From Cryoendolithus antarcticus (lineage: Eukaryota > Ascomycota > Dothideomycetes > Cladosporiales > Cladosporiaceae), in contig NAJO01000008.1 of NCBI GenBank assembly GCA_002077065.1, positions 1,171,145 to 1,235,144 of the forward strand: a stretch of DNA of 64,000 bases, given 5' to 3'. Of this stretch, positions 11,399 to 21,125 are shown piece after piece. The position numbers and the translations under genes are program-made. The number at the start of each line of letters is the position of its first letter. Within the stretch, counting starts at the first letter, position 1. A model generated the notes under the pieces. It searched no databases, was not told the origin of the DNA, and worked only from the letters and a program-made list of their open reading frames with translations.

Positions 11399-11998
11399 GG
11401 TTGCGGTCGGTGGTGGTATTCAGCAGGGTAGGGGTGGAGCAAGTGTGTAGTTGAACAGGTAATCGCAGAGGAACACAGATGTCAGCTATGGCAATAATGT
11501 CATCGCCTAGAGGTGTCACTTCGACGTGGATTGCTTTGTCCCTGCGTCACCGCCCGTCAAGCCGCCCGCTCCCCGGATTGCCATGTGAGCAGAGCCTCAT
11601 CGATCACAGCACACCGACTCCTTCTAGAATATGACCTTCCCGAGACTTTGCCTACCAATCTGGGTAACTCGATAGGCCGCAGGAGCACTCGTGACAGTGA
11701 TGGTTCCACTGTTGGCTGATGCTCGCCGACCCATGGATACGGCCAATTCACGCCGTGCCCGCCGGGCACAAATGACCAATGGCACTGCTCCGTCTCTACG
11801 CTACCCGTGATCCCTGTCTCACATATTAATGAAGGACGGCCCACTGGAGATGCGCTCAACACCAACTCACCGGTGCTTTGGAGCATCGCATTGGCACCAT
11901 AATCATGGCCCCAACTGTACCAGTCGTCGTCATGTTCACATTTCCTCTGGATCCGAAGTTCTTAATTCACATCGACCAAAATCTGTATTCATTCCGGG
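11399..11998. other. Divergent promoter region
   Basis: 600 bp lie between YKT6 (minus) and the cell-surface protein gene (plus). A reverse-strand frame at 11557-11886 has Pro/Gly-rich text without a domain; I do not call it. No clear promoter element was seen. Confidence 0.4.
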
Positions 11999-12958
11999 AT
12001 GAACCACAACCTTTCTCCTCAATCGGCGTATCCTGAAGCACTGAGGTATTCCAATCTTCCCGAGACTGCTCAATACGATGGACTGGAACATGAGCAGCCA
12101 TGGAAGATCTTGGCCGCGTCTGACAACGTAGTACCCTCGCTGGAGGTCGATACGGATGGTGGCAAGGTCGAGAAGCATCATGCACCCGTCGATTTCGAGA
12201 CAGACCCTCAGCCTAGCCGGAACTCACGTCGCATATGTGGACTTTCATTGAGAGCATCCTGGGTTGCGCTTGCGGTTGTGGCAGCCCTGCTCGTTGGCGC
12301 GGGAGTCGGAGCCGGTGTAGGAGTCAGCGTCCGCTCGCGGCAGCCGTCACAGAGCGCAACCACGACCATTGTCACATCGAGCGTACCCGTGGAGTCAACG
12401 AGGTCCACGAGTCTACCCGCCCTGACAACAGCGGCTACAACACCGGACGCATCAGTCACGACGTCCACACCGTCACTAACGACGACCCAGGTGCCCGAGG
12501 GCACGAGTACCCTGCTTCGCGATTGCCCGTCTTCCAACAATACGCTCTACTCCTATCCCTCGCCAGAAGCTCCGATGGTGTTCCGCAAATTCTGTGAGAA
12601 GGCAATGTACGCTATTGCAGGCACCTTTGAAATTAATCAGCGGACTGCATCTCTAGATGAGTGCATCGGTCTCTGCGCCGAATATAATGTGCAGAACAAG
12701 GCCCAGATTGCGAAGAGCCAGAGTCCGATCTGCAACGCTGTGTGTTGGAGGAATGGCAACGCGCCCAACGACTTCCCTGGGCAGTGCTTCAGTGAGTATT
12801 GCTGCAATGGACTTGCTGATCGCTATGACGGTACGGTTTCGCTGACCCTTCGACCAGGCTGGCAAACCACGAACTCGAGCGACGGCAACTTCGCCTTCGG
12901 CGCAGGTAACCCGATCAACTGCGACAGTGGGACGTTGATCAATCAGCAGCTTGTGTAA
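11999..12958 (+). CDS. Single-pass membrane protein with Ser/Thr stalk and Cys-rich ectodomain
   Basis: A type of cell-surface protein common in Dothideomycetes. Exons 11999-12791 and 12858-12958 give 297 residues. A cytosolic N-terminus of about 85 residues is followed by one membrane helix ('WVALAVVAALLVGAGVGAGV'), a Ser/Thr-rich stalk likely to be O-glycosylated, and a C-terminal domain with spaced cysteines (including 'DECIGLC', 'PICNAVCW' and 'INCDSG') resembling apple/WSC-like lectin folds. The 66-nt intron has GTGAGT, a CTGAC branch site and CAG. It is a multiple of three with no stop, so an unspliced transcript would still be read through. No catalytic motif is seen; a sensor or adhesion role is inference. 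Confidence 0.75.
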   Translation: MNHNLSPQSAYPEALRYSNLPETAQYDGLEHEQPWKILAASDNVVPSLEVDTDGGKVEKHHAPVDFETDPQPSRNSRRICGLSLRASWVALAVVAALLVGAGVGAGVGVSVRSRQPSQSATTTIVTSSVPVESTRSTSLPALTTAATTPDASVTTSTPSLTTTQVPEGTSTLLRDCPSSNNTLYSYPSPEAPMVFRKFCEKAMYAIAGTFEINQRTASLDECIGLCAEYNVQNKAQIAKSQSPICNAVCWRNGNAPNDFPGQCFSEYCCNGLADRYDGTVSLTLRPGWQTTNSSDGNFAFGAGNPINCDSGTLINQQLV

Positions 12959-13956
12959 TGTGCCTGGCCTACGACATGCGAAAGCAAAACCACTTGGGAT
13001 GGACACGGGGTATGCTTGAGAGGGAAATAGTCTCGACTTCGCGTACCTCCGCACCCGGTGGAGCCTGATCGGACGCGCAGGCTCATGGAGTGTCCTCTCG
13101 AATTCTGTGGCATTCTCCTGGCGCACACACATCGTCGCGAAGCAAGCTCAAAGTGCCTTCTGCGTATGTTGATGGGCTCAAAAAGTGCGTCAGCAACGTC
13201 CGCCTCCTTGAGTTCCCCGCAGGAGAGATACGGTACTGATGCGTGCGCGAGCTACATAGTCTGCGTCGACCTCGATCACCGGAGAGGAACGGGCGGTAGT
13301 GATGGATGGTATCAATCTGTGTCGAGGAAAACATTCACGTGAAGATTGATCGTGGAGGTCCTCTCAGCTGCGAGGAGCACAACAGATGTGAGCAGAGGAT
13401 CGCCCACTGGAGCTCGTAGGAGTATATACAGTGCAGCATGTACATGCACAGGCAGTACTTCTCTTCTTCCACGCTTACATATTTGGCATCCATAACACTA
13501 CGCCAATGACATCTTGCATCCCCGTCTCAACTCCACTTGCATTCTTTTCAAGGTGGTATCGACTCCCCTGCCGCGGCGGGATTACTCAGTAACGAATGAG
13601 AGGCTTAGTGTGGAAGCACTGCTTCAGCTTCTCCAGGGGTTGTGAACGCGCTCAATGCTGCTGTGCGGATGGCTGCTGCAACAGGGTCAGAGTATAGCTG
13701 ACCTATGAGAGGCTCATATTCCTATGTCATGGGACGAGAGATACCTATGCTGTCTCTCAGCGAACTGTTACCATGTTTCTCGCTGCTGTAAATACATTGA
13801 TAGTAGCACGGACGAGGAGAGAGGATACGAGGTGCCAATGGAAGCAGCTAAAGGTCTCTCAGCGACAGTCTTCTCCAAAACCGGCTGCCGTGGGTACGTC
13901 CATAGACGCACAAGGAGATGTAAGATTCCTGTTAGAGACAGCTACTTCACACCTAT
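12959..13956. other. Long intergenic region, no gene seen
   Basis: About 1 kb between two converging genes. Forward frames at 13724-14266 are antisense shadows of the AFG2 3' end. No tRNA, repeat or splice-linked frame was convincing. Confidence 0.5.
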
Positions 13957-16290
13957 CTACGCACGCTTGCCGCGGGCCCCGAAGTTATCGTACAGTTCCA
14001 ACATCTCGTCCGTGATGCCGCGTGATGATGCTCCAATCGCAGCATTAAAGTCCGCCGTTGTCACGCATCTCTCGCCAGACCTACCAATAGCTCGTGCTAT
14101 CACAGCCTCCACTGTCAAATCACAGATACCCACCACCTCCGCCCCAGAGAAACCATCCATTGCTTGTGCCAGTACGGCCGTATTGAGCTCGCTTGACCTC
14201 TGTATACCCGTCAATTGCAACTCGATGATGTCGCGTCTTGCGCCCTCGTGCGGTGGCGCCAGGTAGAAGTGAGCATCAAATCGACCAGGGCGCAGCAAGG
14301 CCGGATCCAGCGATTGTGGCTTATTCGTAGCAGCCATGACCTGCACGCCCTTGAGTCTCGTGAAGCCATCCATTTCATTTAGAAGTGTGGTCAACACGTG
14401 CAGATCGCCGTTTCCGCCCGAATCCCGATTGGATCCAACAGCATCGATCTCGTCAAAGAAGATGATACTGGGCGCGGCTGCTTTAGCCTTGCGGAAGATC
14501 TCCCTGACAGCTCGCTCGGATTCTCCGACGTACATACTCAATAGCTCGGCGCCTTTGACGGCCAAGAAATTGAGCCCATACGTGTTTGCGACAGCTTGTG
14601 CTGTCATGGTCTTGGAGCACCCTGGAGGGCCATACAGGAGTACGCTTTTCTGCCAGTTGGTACGATTGAACTCCGCCAGAACGTCAGCGTGGTAAAGTGG
14701 CCAGCCAATGATCTGGTCGAAACGTGCTCTCAATGGCTCCGAGCCACCGATGTCGTCCCAGGTCACCTTGGGCACTTCAAGAATGATCTCCCGTAACGCT
14801 GTCGGACGGACCTCTGTCGAAGCGATATCGAAGTCTGCCAACGTGACTGTGGGACTACTGAGCGCTGAAGTCTGTTGTTCGTCCGTTGAGGCGACACGGC
14901 TGTGTGCGGTGCCGTCCACAAGTGTCGTGGCTGTGTCTTCGGATCGCGGAGACGGTCTTACGTCTACTGTCACCCAAGTCTCATCCGCCGGACGCACTAG
15001 CGCAGCATTGGCCGCAGCTTGGGCAAGCATACCCAGGTCTTTGCCCGTGAAGCCATGCGTACGTGCAGCAACGCTAGAGATGACATCTTCTGCGATACGA
15101 CCACCAAGCTCTATCTGCAGTATTTGCAGCCGGGCTGTGGCATCAGGTATCGGTAGTTCGTACGTCTTGGAGAAGCATCGCTTGGCGATCAATCCAGTAT
15201 GTACGCTAGAGATCGATGGTGCTGCAGCCATGACGAGCACAGTAGTTCCATAAGCTCCTTCAATCGCAGACTTGAGCGCAAGAGCAACTGGCTTGAGCAA
15301 CGGATCGCCAGCGCCTGCGACCTCGTGAAGATTGTCAATGAGTATCACGCTAGGGCGCTCCAGCTTGGCTTTCTGGAAGACCGATTTGACTGTATCGGAG
15401 TTCTTCGTACTGGTACTGAGCAGCTGAAGGGCATCGATCCTGAAGGTCTTCTGGGGGCCAAACGCGGTAGCGACCTTGTCTAGCAACAGCGTCTTGCCCG
15501 TGCCTTCGTAGCCGTGCACGAGAATTGCAGCGTTACGCGCCGCAGCGACCTTCGCGTTGGCATGTCTAGCTTGTTCGCAGATGTTGGACAATCGCTGATT
15601 CAGGTCTTGGATCTGTGCGTGCAGGCCACCGATTTGAGCAGCATCCAAGCAAATGCTGAGCTGACCAGGAACCTCAGTGCTGCGGCTCTCCGTGCCCTGT
15701 GTGAAGACCATTTCGGTGCTGTCGCCTACAGTGTACAATGCCGGGCCTGTTTGATGCGCTGGATCATGAGGTTCGATATGGTCAATAACGTAGCGCTTCC
15801 TAAGCCCCTTCTTTGCGGAAACATCGAATGTCATACCAACAGCAAGTGCCTCGCAGTTGTCGTCGACTGCATCATGTCAGTGAAGGACCTCCCATCATGG
15901 TGGAAGGCACGTACAAAGAGCCGTCCTGCACCGAGTTTTCCATGATCCATCGTCTGTTTCGTAATCCGATGGCGTGACATCAACGAGCTCAATCTTTGCA
16001 GCTTGCGAGATCTTCTGCGCTGTCTTCTGAATCACAACATTCTTGCCGAGCTCAAAGTTGAAGGTCTCTCGCATGATCTCGCTCATCTGAACCGGGGGGT
16101 TCTTGGGGCTATTGCTCGAATCTGAACCACGCCATGCGATACCAATTCCGACCAGATCATCCTGATGGACCTCACACAGCGCTCCCGTAGCGAGACCTAG
16201 CTTCGTAAGTGCACCGGCATCAAGGAAAACTCTGTAGGCCTCCCTGAGCCCAGCAGTTGCCTTGCGAACGGTGAACTGCTTGTGCGCCAT
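13957..16290 (-). CDS. AFG2: AAA+ ATPase AFG2/Drg1 (SPATA5-like)
   Basis: A type II AAA ATPase of the Cdc48 class, needed in yeast to strip Rlp24 from pre-60S ribosomes in the cytoplasm. Exons 16290-15915 and 15866-13957 give 761 residues. The N-domain occupies about the first 140 residues and ends in 'VGMTFDVSAKKG'. D1 has Walker A 'GYEGTGKT' (near 244), but its Walker B reads 'ILIDNLHEV' (near 303), with Asn where the catalytic Glu should be. D1 also lacks the usual 'RRPGRFD' arginine-finger segment. D2 is canonical: 'GPPGCSKT' (near 538), 'IIFFDEID' (near 597) and 'ALLRPGRFD'. The degenerate D1 suggests that hydrolysis is carried by D2. The 48-nt intron was placed by frame and branch site. 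Confidence 0.9.
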
Positions 16291-16729
16291 CTTACTTGAG
16301 TAGTCCCATGTGCATCCAGCGGAGAATATGAGATACGAAGAGCAAGTCTTCCTGATGAGTCAAGCTGCTAAGTTTTGCAATGAAAAGGCAAGAACGGTAC
16401 ACTTTCTCCGAATTTGATAGTTCCTCGACAACGCTCCTGTCAGCTTAGCTGCTGCGTCGTGGGACTATCTCGATCGGTCGCCGAGAGACTAATTTCATTT
16501 AGGCTTCACTGATTATGAAAACATCAACATTGCTCTGTGTGCTCTCGAGTGTCATCAATTGCAATGCCTCACTGCTGTGGTCATACTGATAGATGCACAA
16601 GAAAGTTTCAGCTGCCGGGGAGAAGCGCGCTAGCATAACTTTGTCTTGAGCTTATTCTCCTGCGACTTCACGTCCGCTTCGGGACGCTACAAGCAGACAA
16701 CAGCCACTGGTCATTGATGCTAGCAATTG
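16291..16729. other. Divergent promoter region
   Basis: About 440 bp between AFG2 (minus) and the next gene (plus). Reverse-strand frames entering from 16652-17036 are shadows of the neighbouring gene. No element recognised. Confidence 0.4.
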
Positions 16730-18013
16730 ATGCTCACCGCGTCGGTGCTTGGAAAGCGCAGTGTCTGTACTGCATGGCGCCGCTATGATGCAAATTGGCT
16801 GACACGCTGCCGAGCATTGCATGCAGGCGCGAGGAGCAATGCAGGAGCATGGGGAGGCACACCCAGGGGCGGAAACAGGCGCAAGGCGAAGCAGCGGGAG
16901 CCATCGCTGATCGAGCAGCTGTTTCCTGAGGAGAGTCGTCAACATGAAGTGGAGGGTGCGCCACGCGAGATTCCTCGGCTGCCACTAGAAGCCGCACCAC
17001 TGCCTCAGCGAAGCGTGGCCGACAATGCGGACGCACGACCAGACCTTGTTCAGACGCCGAGCCATCCTAGCCATGCCCGCGCCTACGAGATAGCACAATC
17101 GGCAACGAGCTACCTGCTCCTGCGAAACGCCAGCAAGCACCTCACCATACAAGATTTTCGGCGTCTGATCCCTCAGGGCAAGCACATCGAGGGCTGGGCG
17201 CTGGAGCAGGGCGATATTGAGCAAATCATCCCTGGGCGGAATCTTCATACGCTGGAGGCCAATGGGTTATACATTCTCAAGTTTTCATCTCCAATCAGCG
17301 CGTTTGCCTACCAAGGCCATGTCACGAGGATCGCGAAGCTGGTTGCCGAGCAGACGCCTACCTCGCTCTACTCTGGCATTACTCCACAGCCTGGCTACAT
17401 TCTCGATGGCATGGATGTGCATGCCGCGATCGAGGCCTACACTCTCAAGCCCGCAACTCAGCGCTTGACCTTGCGCCAACTCAAGCCTCCGCTCAGTCGC
17501 GCCATTGCGCCACAAGTGCGATTTGGCGGACATCCGGCCTTGACTCAACGGCCCGGTAAGATGCAGTTCGAACTGCGACTCACACTAGATGGTCCACAGC
17601 TGGCCCTACGCCGGATTCGGCACGTGATCTACGAGAGTGGTCGAGCTCGGGCGTTGTCATGGTCTGGAGGAGAAGAGATGAACGTACCAATCAGCGAGTG
17701 GGTAGCGCCTAAGCGGTATGGTGAGGTCGGTCCACCCAATGGGGAGAGCACAAAGAGTGAATTGGAGGCAGACGCAGTTACAGAGTCTGAGGAGGCAGTA
17801 GAAGAGGAGATCGAGCATACAAGTGAGCAGCACAAGCCAGCCGAGCTTAAGCGACGGAAGCCACACCCGGTGTTCATACTTGGCTTCCACACGGAGCACG
17901 CTGCGCAGAGCTTCAAGCGATACTGGCATCGAAGGACAATGGAGTGGGAGGGAGATCACGCGGATGAAGAGGGTGACTTGCCACCGATTGCGAACGTCGA
18001 GTTACTATGGTAG
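16730..18013 (+). CDS. Probable mitochondrial protein of unknown function
   Basis: One exon of 427 residues from ATG 16730 (the TTG at 16727 is not used). The first 40 residues are Arg-rich, lack acidic residues apart from one Asp, and end in 'RCRALHAGARSNAG', a good mitochondrial presequence with an Arg-rich cleavage region. The middle part has a fold-like stretch ('YLLLRNASKHLTIQDFRRLI' and 'GLYILKFSSPISAFAYQGHV') that resembles the RRM-like regions of fungal mitochondrial translation or RNA factors, but I cannot assign a family. A Glu-rich linker of about 50 residues precedes a basic C-terminal part. Matrix location is inference from the presequence. Confidence 0.7.
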   Translation: MLTASVLGKRSVCTAWRRYDANWLTRCRALHAGARSNAGAWGGTPRGGNRRKAKQREPSLIEQLFPEESRQHEVEGAPREIPRLPLEAAPLPQRSVADNADARPDLVQTPSHPSHARAYEIAQSATSYLLLRNASKHLTIQDFRRLIPQGKHIEGWALEQGDIEQIIPGRNLHTLEANGLYILKFSSPISAFAYQGHVTRIAKLVAEQTPTSLYSGITPQPGYILDGMDVHAAIEAYTLKPATQRLTLRQLKPPLSRAIAPQVRFGGHPALTQRPGKMQFELRLTLDGPQLALRRIRHVIYESGRARALSWSGGEEMNVPISEWVAPKRYGEVGPPNGESTKSELEADAVTESEEAVEEEIEHTSEQHKPAELKRRKPHPVFILGFHTEHAAQSFKRYWHRRTMEWEGDHADEEGDLPPIANVELLW

Positions 18014-18140
18014 CCAAACGCCTCGCTCAAGTATAATTCTATACCACAGTCAACCACTCGCTAGCGTCTGCCGGCGTACTCGATGCAGCTGATATAGCAT
18101 ATAGCACCACCAAGTAATCAAACATCACGCCCTCCTACCC

Positions 18141-18409
18141 TCACAGATTCTTCTCCATCAGGCGGAGCTCTTGTCGATACACCTGAGCAGAAAACTCGCC
18201 GTGGACGAACTGGAAGTATCTCTGACCAGCTGGAAAGACGGGTGAGACAGAATAGAAAGCACCAAAGTCATCCATGGATAGTTGGCTTGCGACGGCCGAT
18301 GCGGATGTCCCTTGGATGCTAGACGCTCTTTCCTCGCTCGCACTGCAGCTTCTAGTAGCTTGTAGACATCGGACGCTTGGTTTATGCATCTTTCTACTCC
18401 TTTCGCCAT
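18141..18409 (-). CDS. Possible small spliced gene, unknown
   Basis: From ATG 18409 one frame reads 'MAKGVERCINQASDVYKLLE', then coding-like text continues in another frame ('MDDFGAFYSVSPVFPAGQRY') to a stop at 18141. Joining the two needs an intron of about 50 nt near 18320-18370, but its donor (GTCTAC) is weak. The product would be roughly 70-75 residues with no domain I know. An indel pseudogene is the alternative. Confidence 0.25.
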
Positions 18410-18515
18410 GTTCACAACTGCTGAAGTACTTTAGACTCCTCCTGGTCCCAGAATATCGATCACCTACCTTTGCACAACGGATCAAGCACCGCAGAGTGAA
18501 GACCAAAGCTCGGTC

Positions 18516-19554
18516 ATGCTGCCCGAGAAGATCATTCTATCTGATAGCGGCGATGTGGTCCTCGTACTCCAAGACGAACGCGAATTGACCGTTTCCTCAC
18601 ATATCCCAAGCCGCGCTTCCACGACGTTCGAAGCGCTGCTAGGTCCCCATTTCTCAGAGGGCCAGCAGCCACGCAGCTCACAACAGCCTCTGACAGTACC
18701 GCTTCCAGACGACGATGCTGAGGCAATGCTCGATCTGTGCTCTATCATTCACTTCAAGTCGCCTCGTGACGCGCAGAACTCCGATGGAGATCGAGACATT
18801 ATTCTTCGCACTTTTGGGCTAGCCGTCGTCGCGGACAAGTATGACGCTATCAGCGCGGTCCAGCCTTCCGCGATCTGCTCGCTCTCACGCTTTTCACCCG
18901 CCACTGCTACAATCAAGCTCCCCATCAGCGATCTCGGCAATCTCGTTCTCATTGCCTTTCTGCTGCGCCTGCCGCGCCACTTCACTGCATACACGAGCTG
19001 TATAGTGCGCGATCGGGTGGAGTCATATGCAACTCTGCTAGACGCTCCCACTGCAGAGCGACTAGGTGCTGCCGCGTTGGGTAAGTCCATCTCAGACTAC
19101 ATTTGACTTGGGGAACGTGTGGGCCATTTTGCGCTGATTCCGTCCAGTGTACCTCAAAGAACAACGAGCGGTAGCGCGGAGGCTTTGCGCCAATCTTATT
19201 TGAGGGCTCGGCAGTAGGTCCTGCTTCACGGCTTCCGTGCGGTCGACCGACTTCCACGTGATCATTATACCGAAGGAACGCCCCTACCGCATCTCGACAG
19301 AACCGACGGGCGTTTTCCGCCCGCTTTCACAGATCATAATACGGCTGGTCGACTGCGAGGTTGTAAGCTACTCCGTGGACTGCCAGCACATCCCCAGCAA
19401 AGCAACGGTCGAGCAGCAGACGATCCGAGAGCTTGCGTCGAAAGTCATGGGCGTAGCACAGGGCTTTTGTCTGGAGTGCATCGACATAGCGCCGAGCAAG
19501 TGCACGCATGAGAGTGTGATGCTGCAGTACATCAAAGATGCAGGTGGCATGTAG
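18516..19554 (+). pseudogene. BTB/POZ-domain gene, tandem copy 1, interrupted by an in-frame TGA
   Basis: Copy 1 of a tandem BTB pair. ATG 18516 opens a BTB domain ('KIILSDSGDVVLVLQDEREL', then 'STTFEALLGPHFSEGQQPRS'). An intron at 19081-19147 joins it to 'VYLKEQRAVARRLCANLI', then TGA at 19201-19203. The same frame is open again from 19204 to TAG at 19552 and matches copy 2 along its length. Matches include the Cys pattern 'FCLECIDIAPSKCTHESVML' against copy 2 'VLCSDCVDCTLDKCTHQDVL'. At the stop, copy 2 has GAG in the matching Leu-Glu-Gly context. So either this is a recent nonsense allele leaving a 206-residue BTB-only protein, or the stop is read through or spliced out. No intron of normal size removes it. 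Confidence 0.65.
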
Positions 19555-19850
19555 CAAGCGCGTGATGTGAGACAATGGAAATAGGCTTGAGCAGCTGAAT
19601 GGGCGAGCGTCGGGAGTGGAAGCCGGTCGTAGCAGGGTAGAATCACAGCCAATGCTGACGCATTCACTTTGCTTGGGCATACCACAATTCACATGCCGCT
19701 GTGAGTCAGTAGTCATCATCTCACGTGTGTCGCACCTTCCCCATTATTTCACGTTAAATAGATTCTAGTTGACTAAGCCTGCTCTCTGCGCCGCACACGA
19801 CGCACGAAACACGACCGCCACTCACAGCACCAAGCGCAGAGATCATCGTA

Positions 19851-20891
19851 GTGATAGCTGACGGCACAGCACCGACCAAGATAGTGCTCTCTGGTGCTGG
19901 AGATGTCATACTCATACTACAAGATCAGACCGAAATAGTGGTATCGTCATGCTTCCTCACTCATGCGTCGACTACCTTCAGTGCTCTCCTGGGCGACCAA
20001 TTCGCGGAAGGCCAGCAACCACGCAGCATACAGAATCCTACCCGGATCTCACTGCCTGAAGATGACCCTCAATCGATGATCGATCTCTGCTCGATCCTCC
20101 ATCTCAAGCCTTTGCGCGCAATCAATTCTCCAGGAGAAAATCGGAAATCGATTGTTCGCATACTCGCACTAGCGATTACGACCGACAAGTACGATTGCAT
20201 CGTCGCTGTCGAGCTCTCTGTTACAGCTCTGCTATCACGATACATGCTTGCAGACGAAACCGACAACCTCGACATTGCGTTGATGAGCGCACTCGCGCTT
20301 GCTGCGTATTACTTGCGGCTCCCGTGCCACTTCACGATCTTCAGCAGCCGGCTCGTCAGGAACTACAATGGACCGTATTCCAAGCTGCTTGGCGAGCCTT
20401 TCACCGAGCGTGTAGGACTCGCTACAATATGTAAGTGCTCGTGTTTCGAGATTCGTGGCGAGCCCTGCTGACAAGACCTAGTTCATCTCGAGCAGCAGCG
20501 TAGTACAGCGAGGAACAGATGTATGTCGCTCCTCGAGGGCATGGGAAGGACTGTCTGCTTCTTCTGCACGAGAGGCACCAGACTTCTAGACTTCCATTGG
20601 ACAGCGACACAGGGACTGTTCGCACGCGAGGGAGGATTCCACAGCATCTATGTGAACTCACTGAAAACAACACTCGAACGCATTGCTAGTTGCGACATTA
20701 TCCGTTGCAATTTGGAATGCAACCATGCGCCTAACAGCGCAAGTATCGGCGGCGAGCAACTCAAGAGGCTTGTGACAGACGTGAAGGGATTCGCGTATGT
20801 GTTGTGCTCGGACTGCGTAGACTGCACATTGGACAAGTGCACACACCAGGATGTACTGTTGAGGCACATCAGAGAGAATGGAGGTGCTTGA
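19851..20891 (+). CDS. BTB/POZ-domain protein, tandem copy 2, no clear ATG
   Basis: Copy 2 of the tandem BTB pair. Exons about 19851-20430 and 20482-20891; the intron has GTAAGT and CTAG with a CTGAC branch site. The product has an N-terminal BTB domain ('KIVLSGAGDVILILQDQTEI') and a C-terminal Cys-rich tail ('CSDCVDCTLDKCTH'). In such fungal families BTB proteins may be adaptors for Cullin-3 or transcription complexes. The frame opens upstream without any ATG before the BTB core: the first in-frame codon usable as a start is GTG at 19851, and the next Met is past the first half of the domain. Translation must therefore use a near-cognate start or an upstream exon that I could not place, or the copy has lost its start. 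Confidence 0.6.
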
Positions 20892-21125
20892 TTAATATCT
20901 GCTCCGGAAAGCTGAGTGACAGCACCATGTTTCTCGACGGTCTGGAACAGGGTATGGTCGTCGATTGTGTTGTGTTTGCAGGCCCTGGAAGCCAGTTGGA
21001 TTAAGCGAGAGGCGCGAGTACCAGCAATCACTGTCTCGGTGGACAGTCATCTCATTGGCAGTGCTGCAGCGGCCCGGGGGTGTCCGGTCTGCGCTGGCGC
21101 AGCGTTAGCAGCCCAGTTGAGCACC

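Noticed and set aside
11557..11886. Reverse-strand frame of 109 codons between YKT6 and the surface protein
   Set aside because: No signature, no splice partner, and composition typical of chance frames in GC-rich DNA.
13724..15945. Forward-strand frames over the AFG2 gene
   Set aside because: They are antisense shadows of a well-supported ATPase gene.
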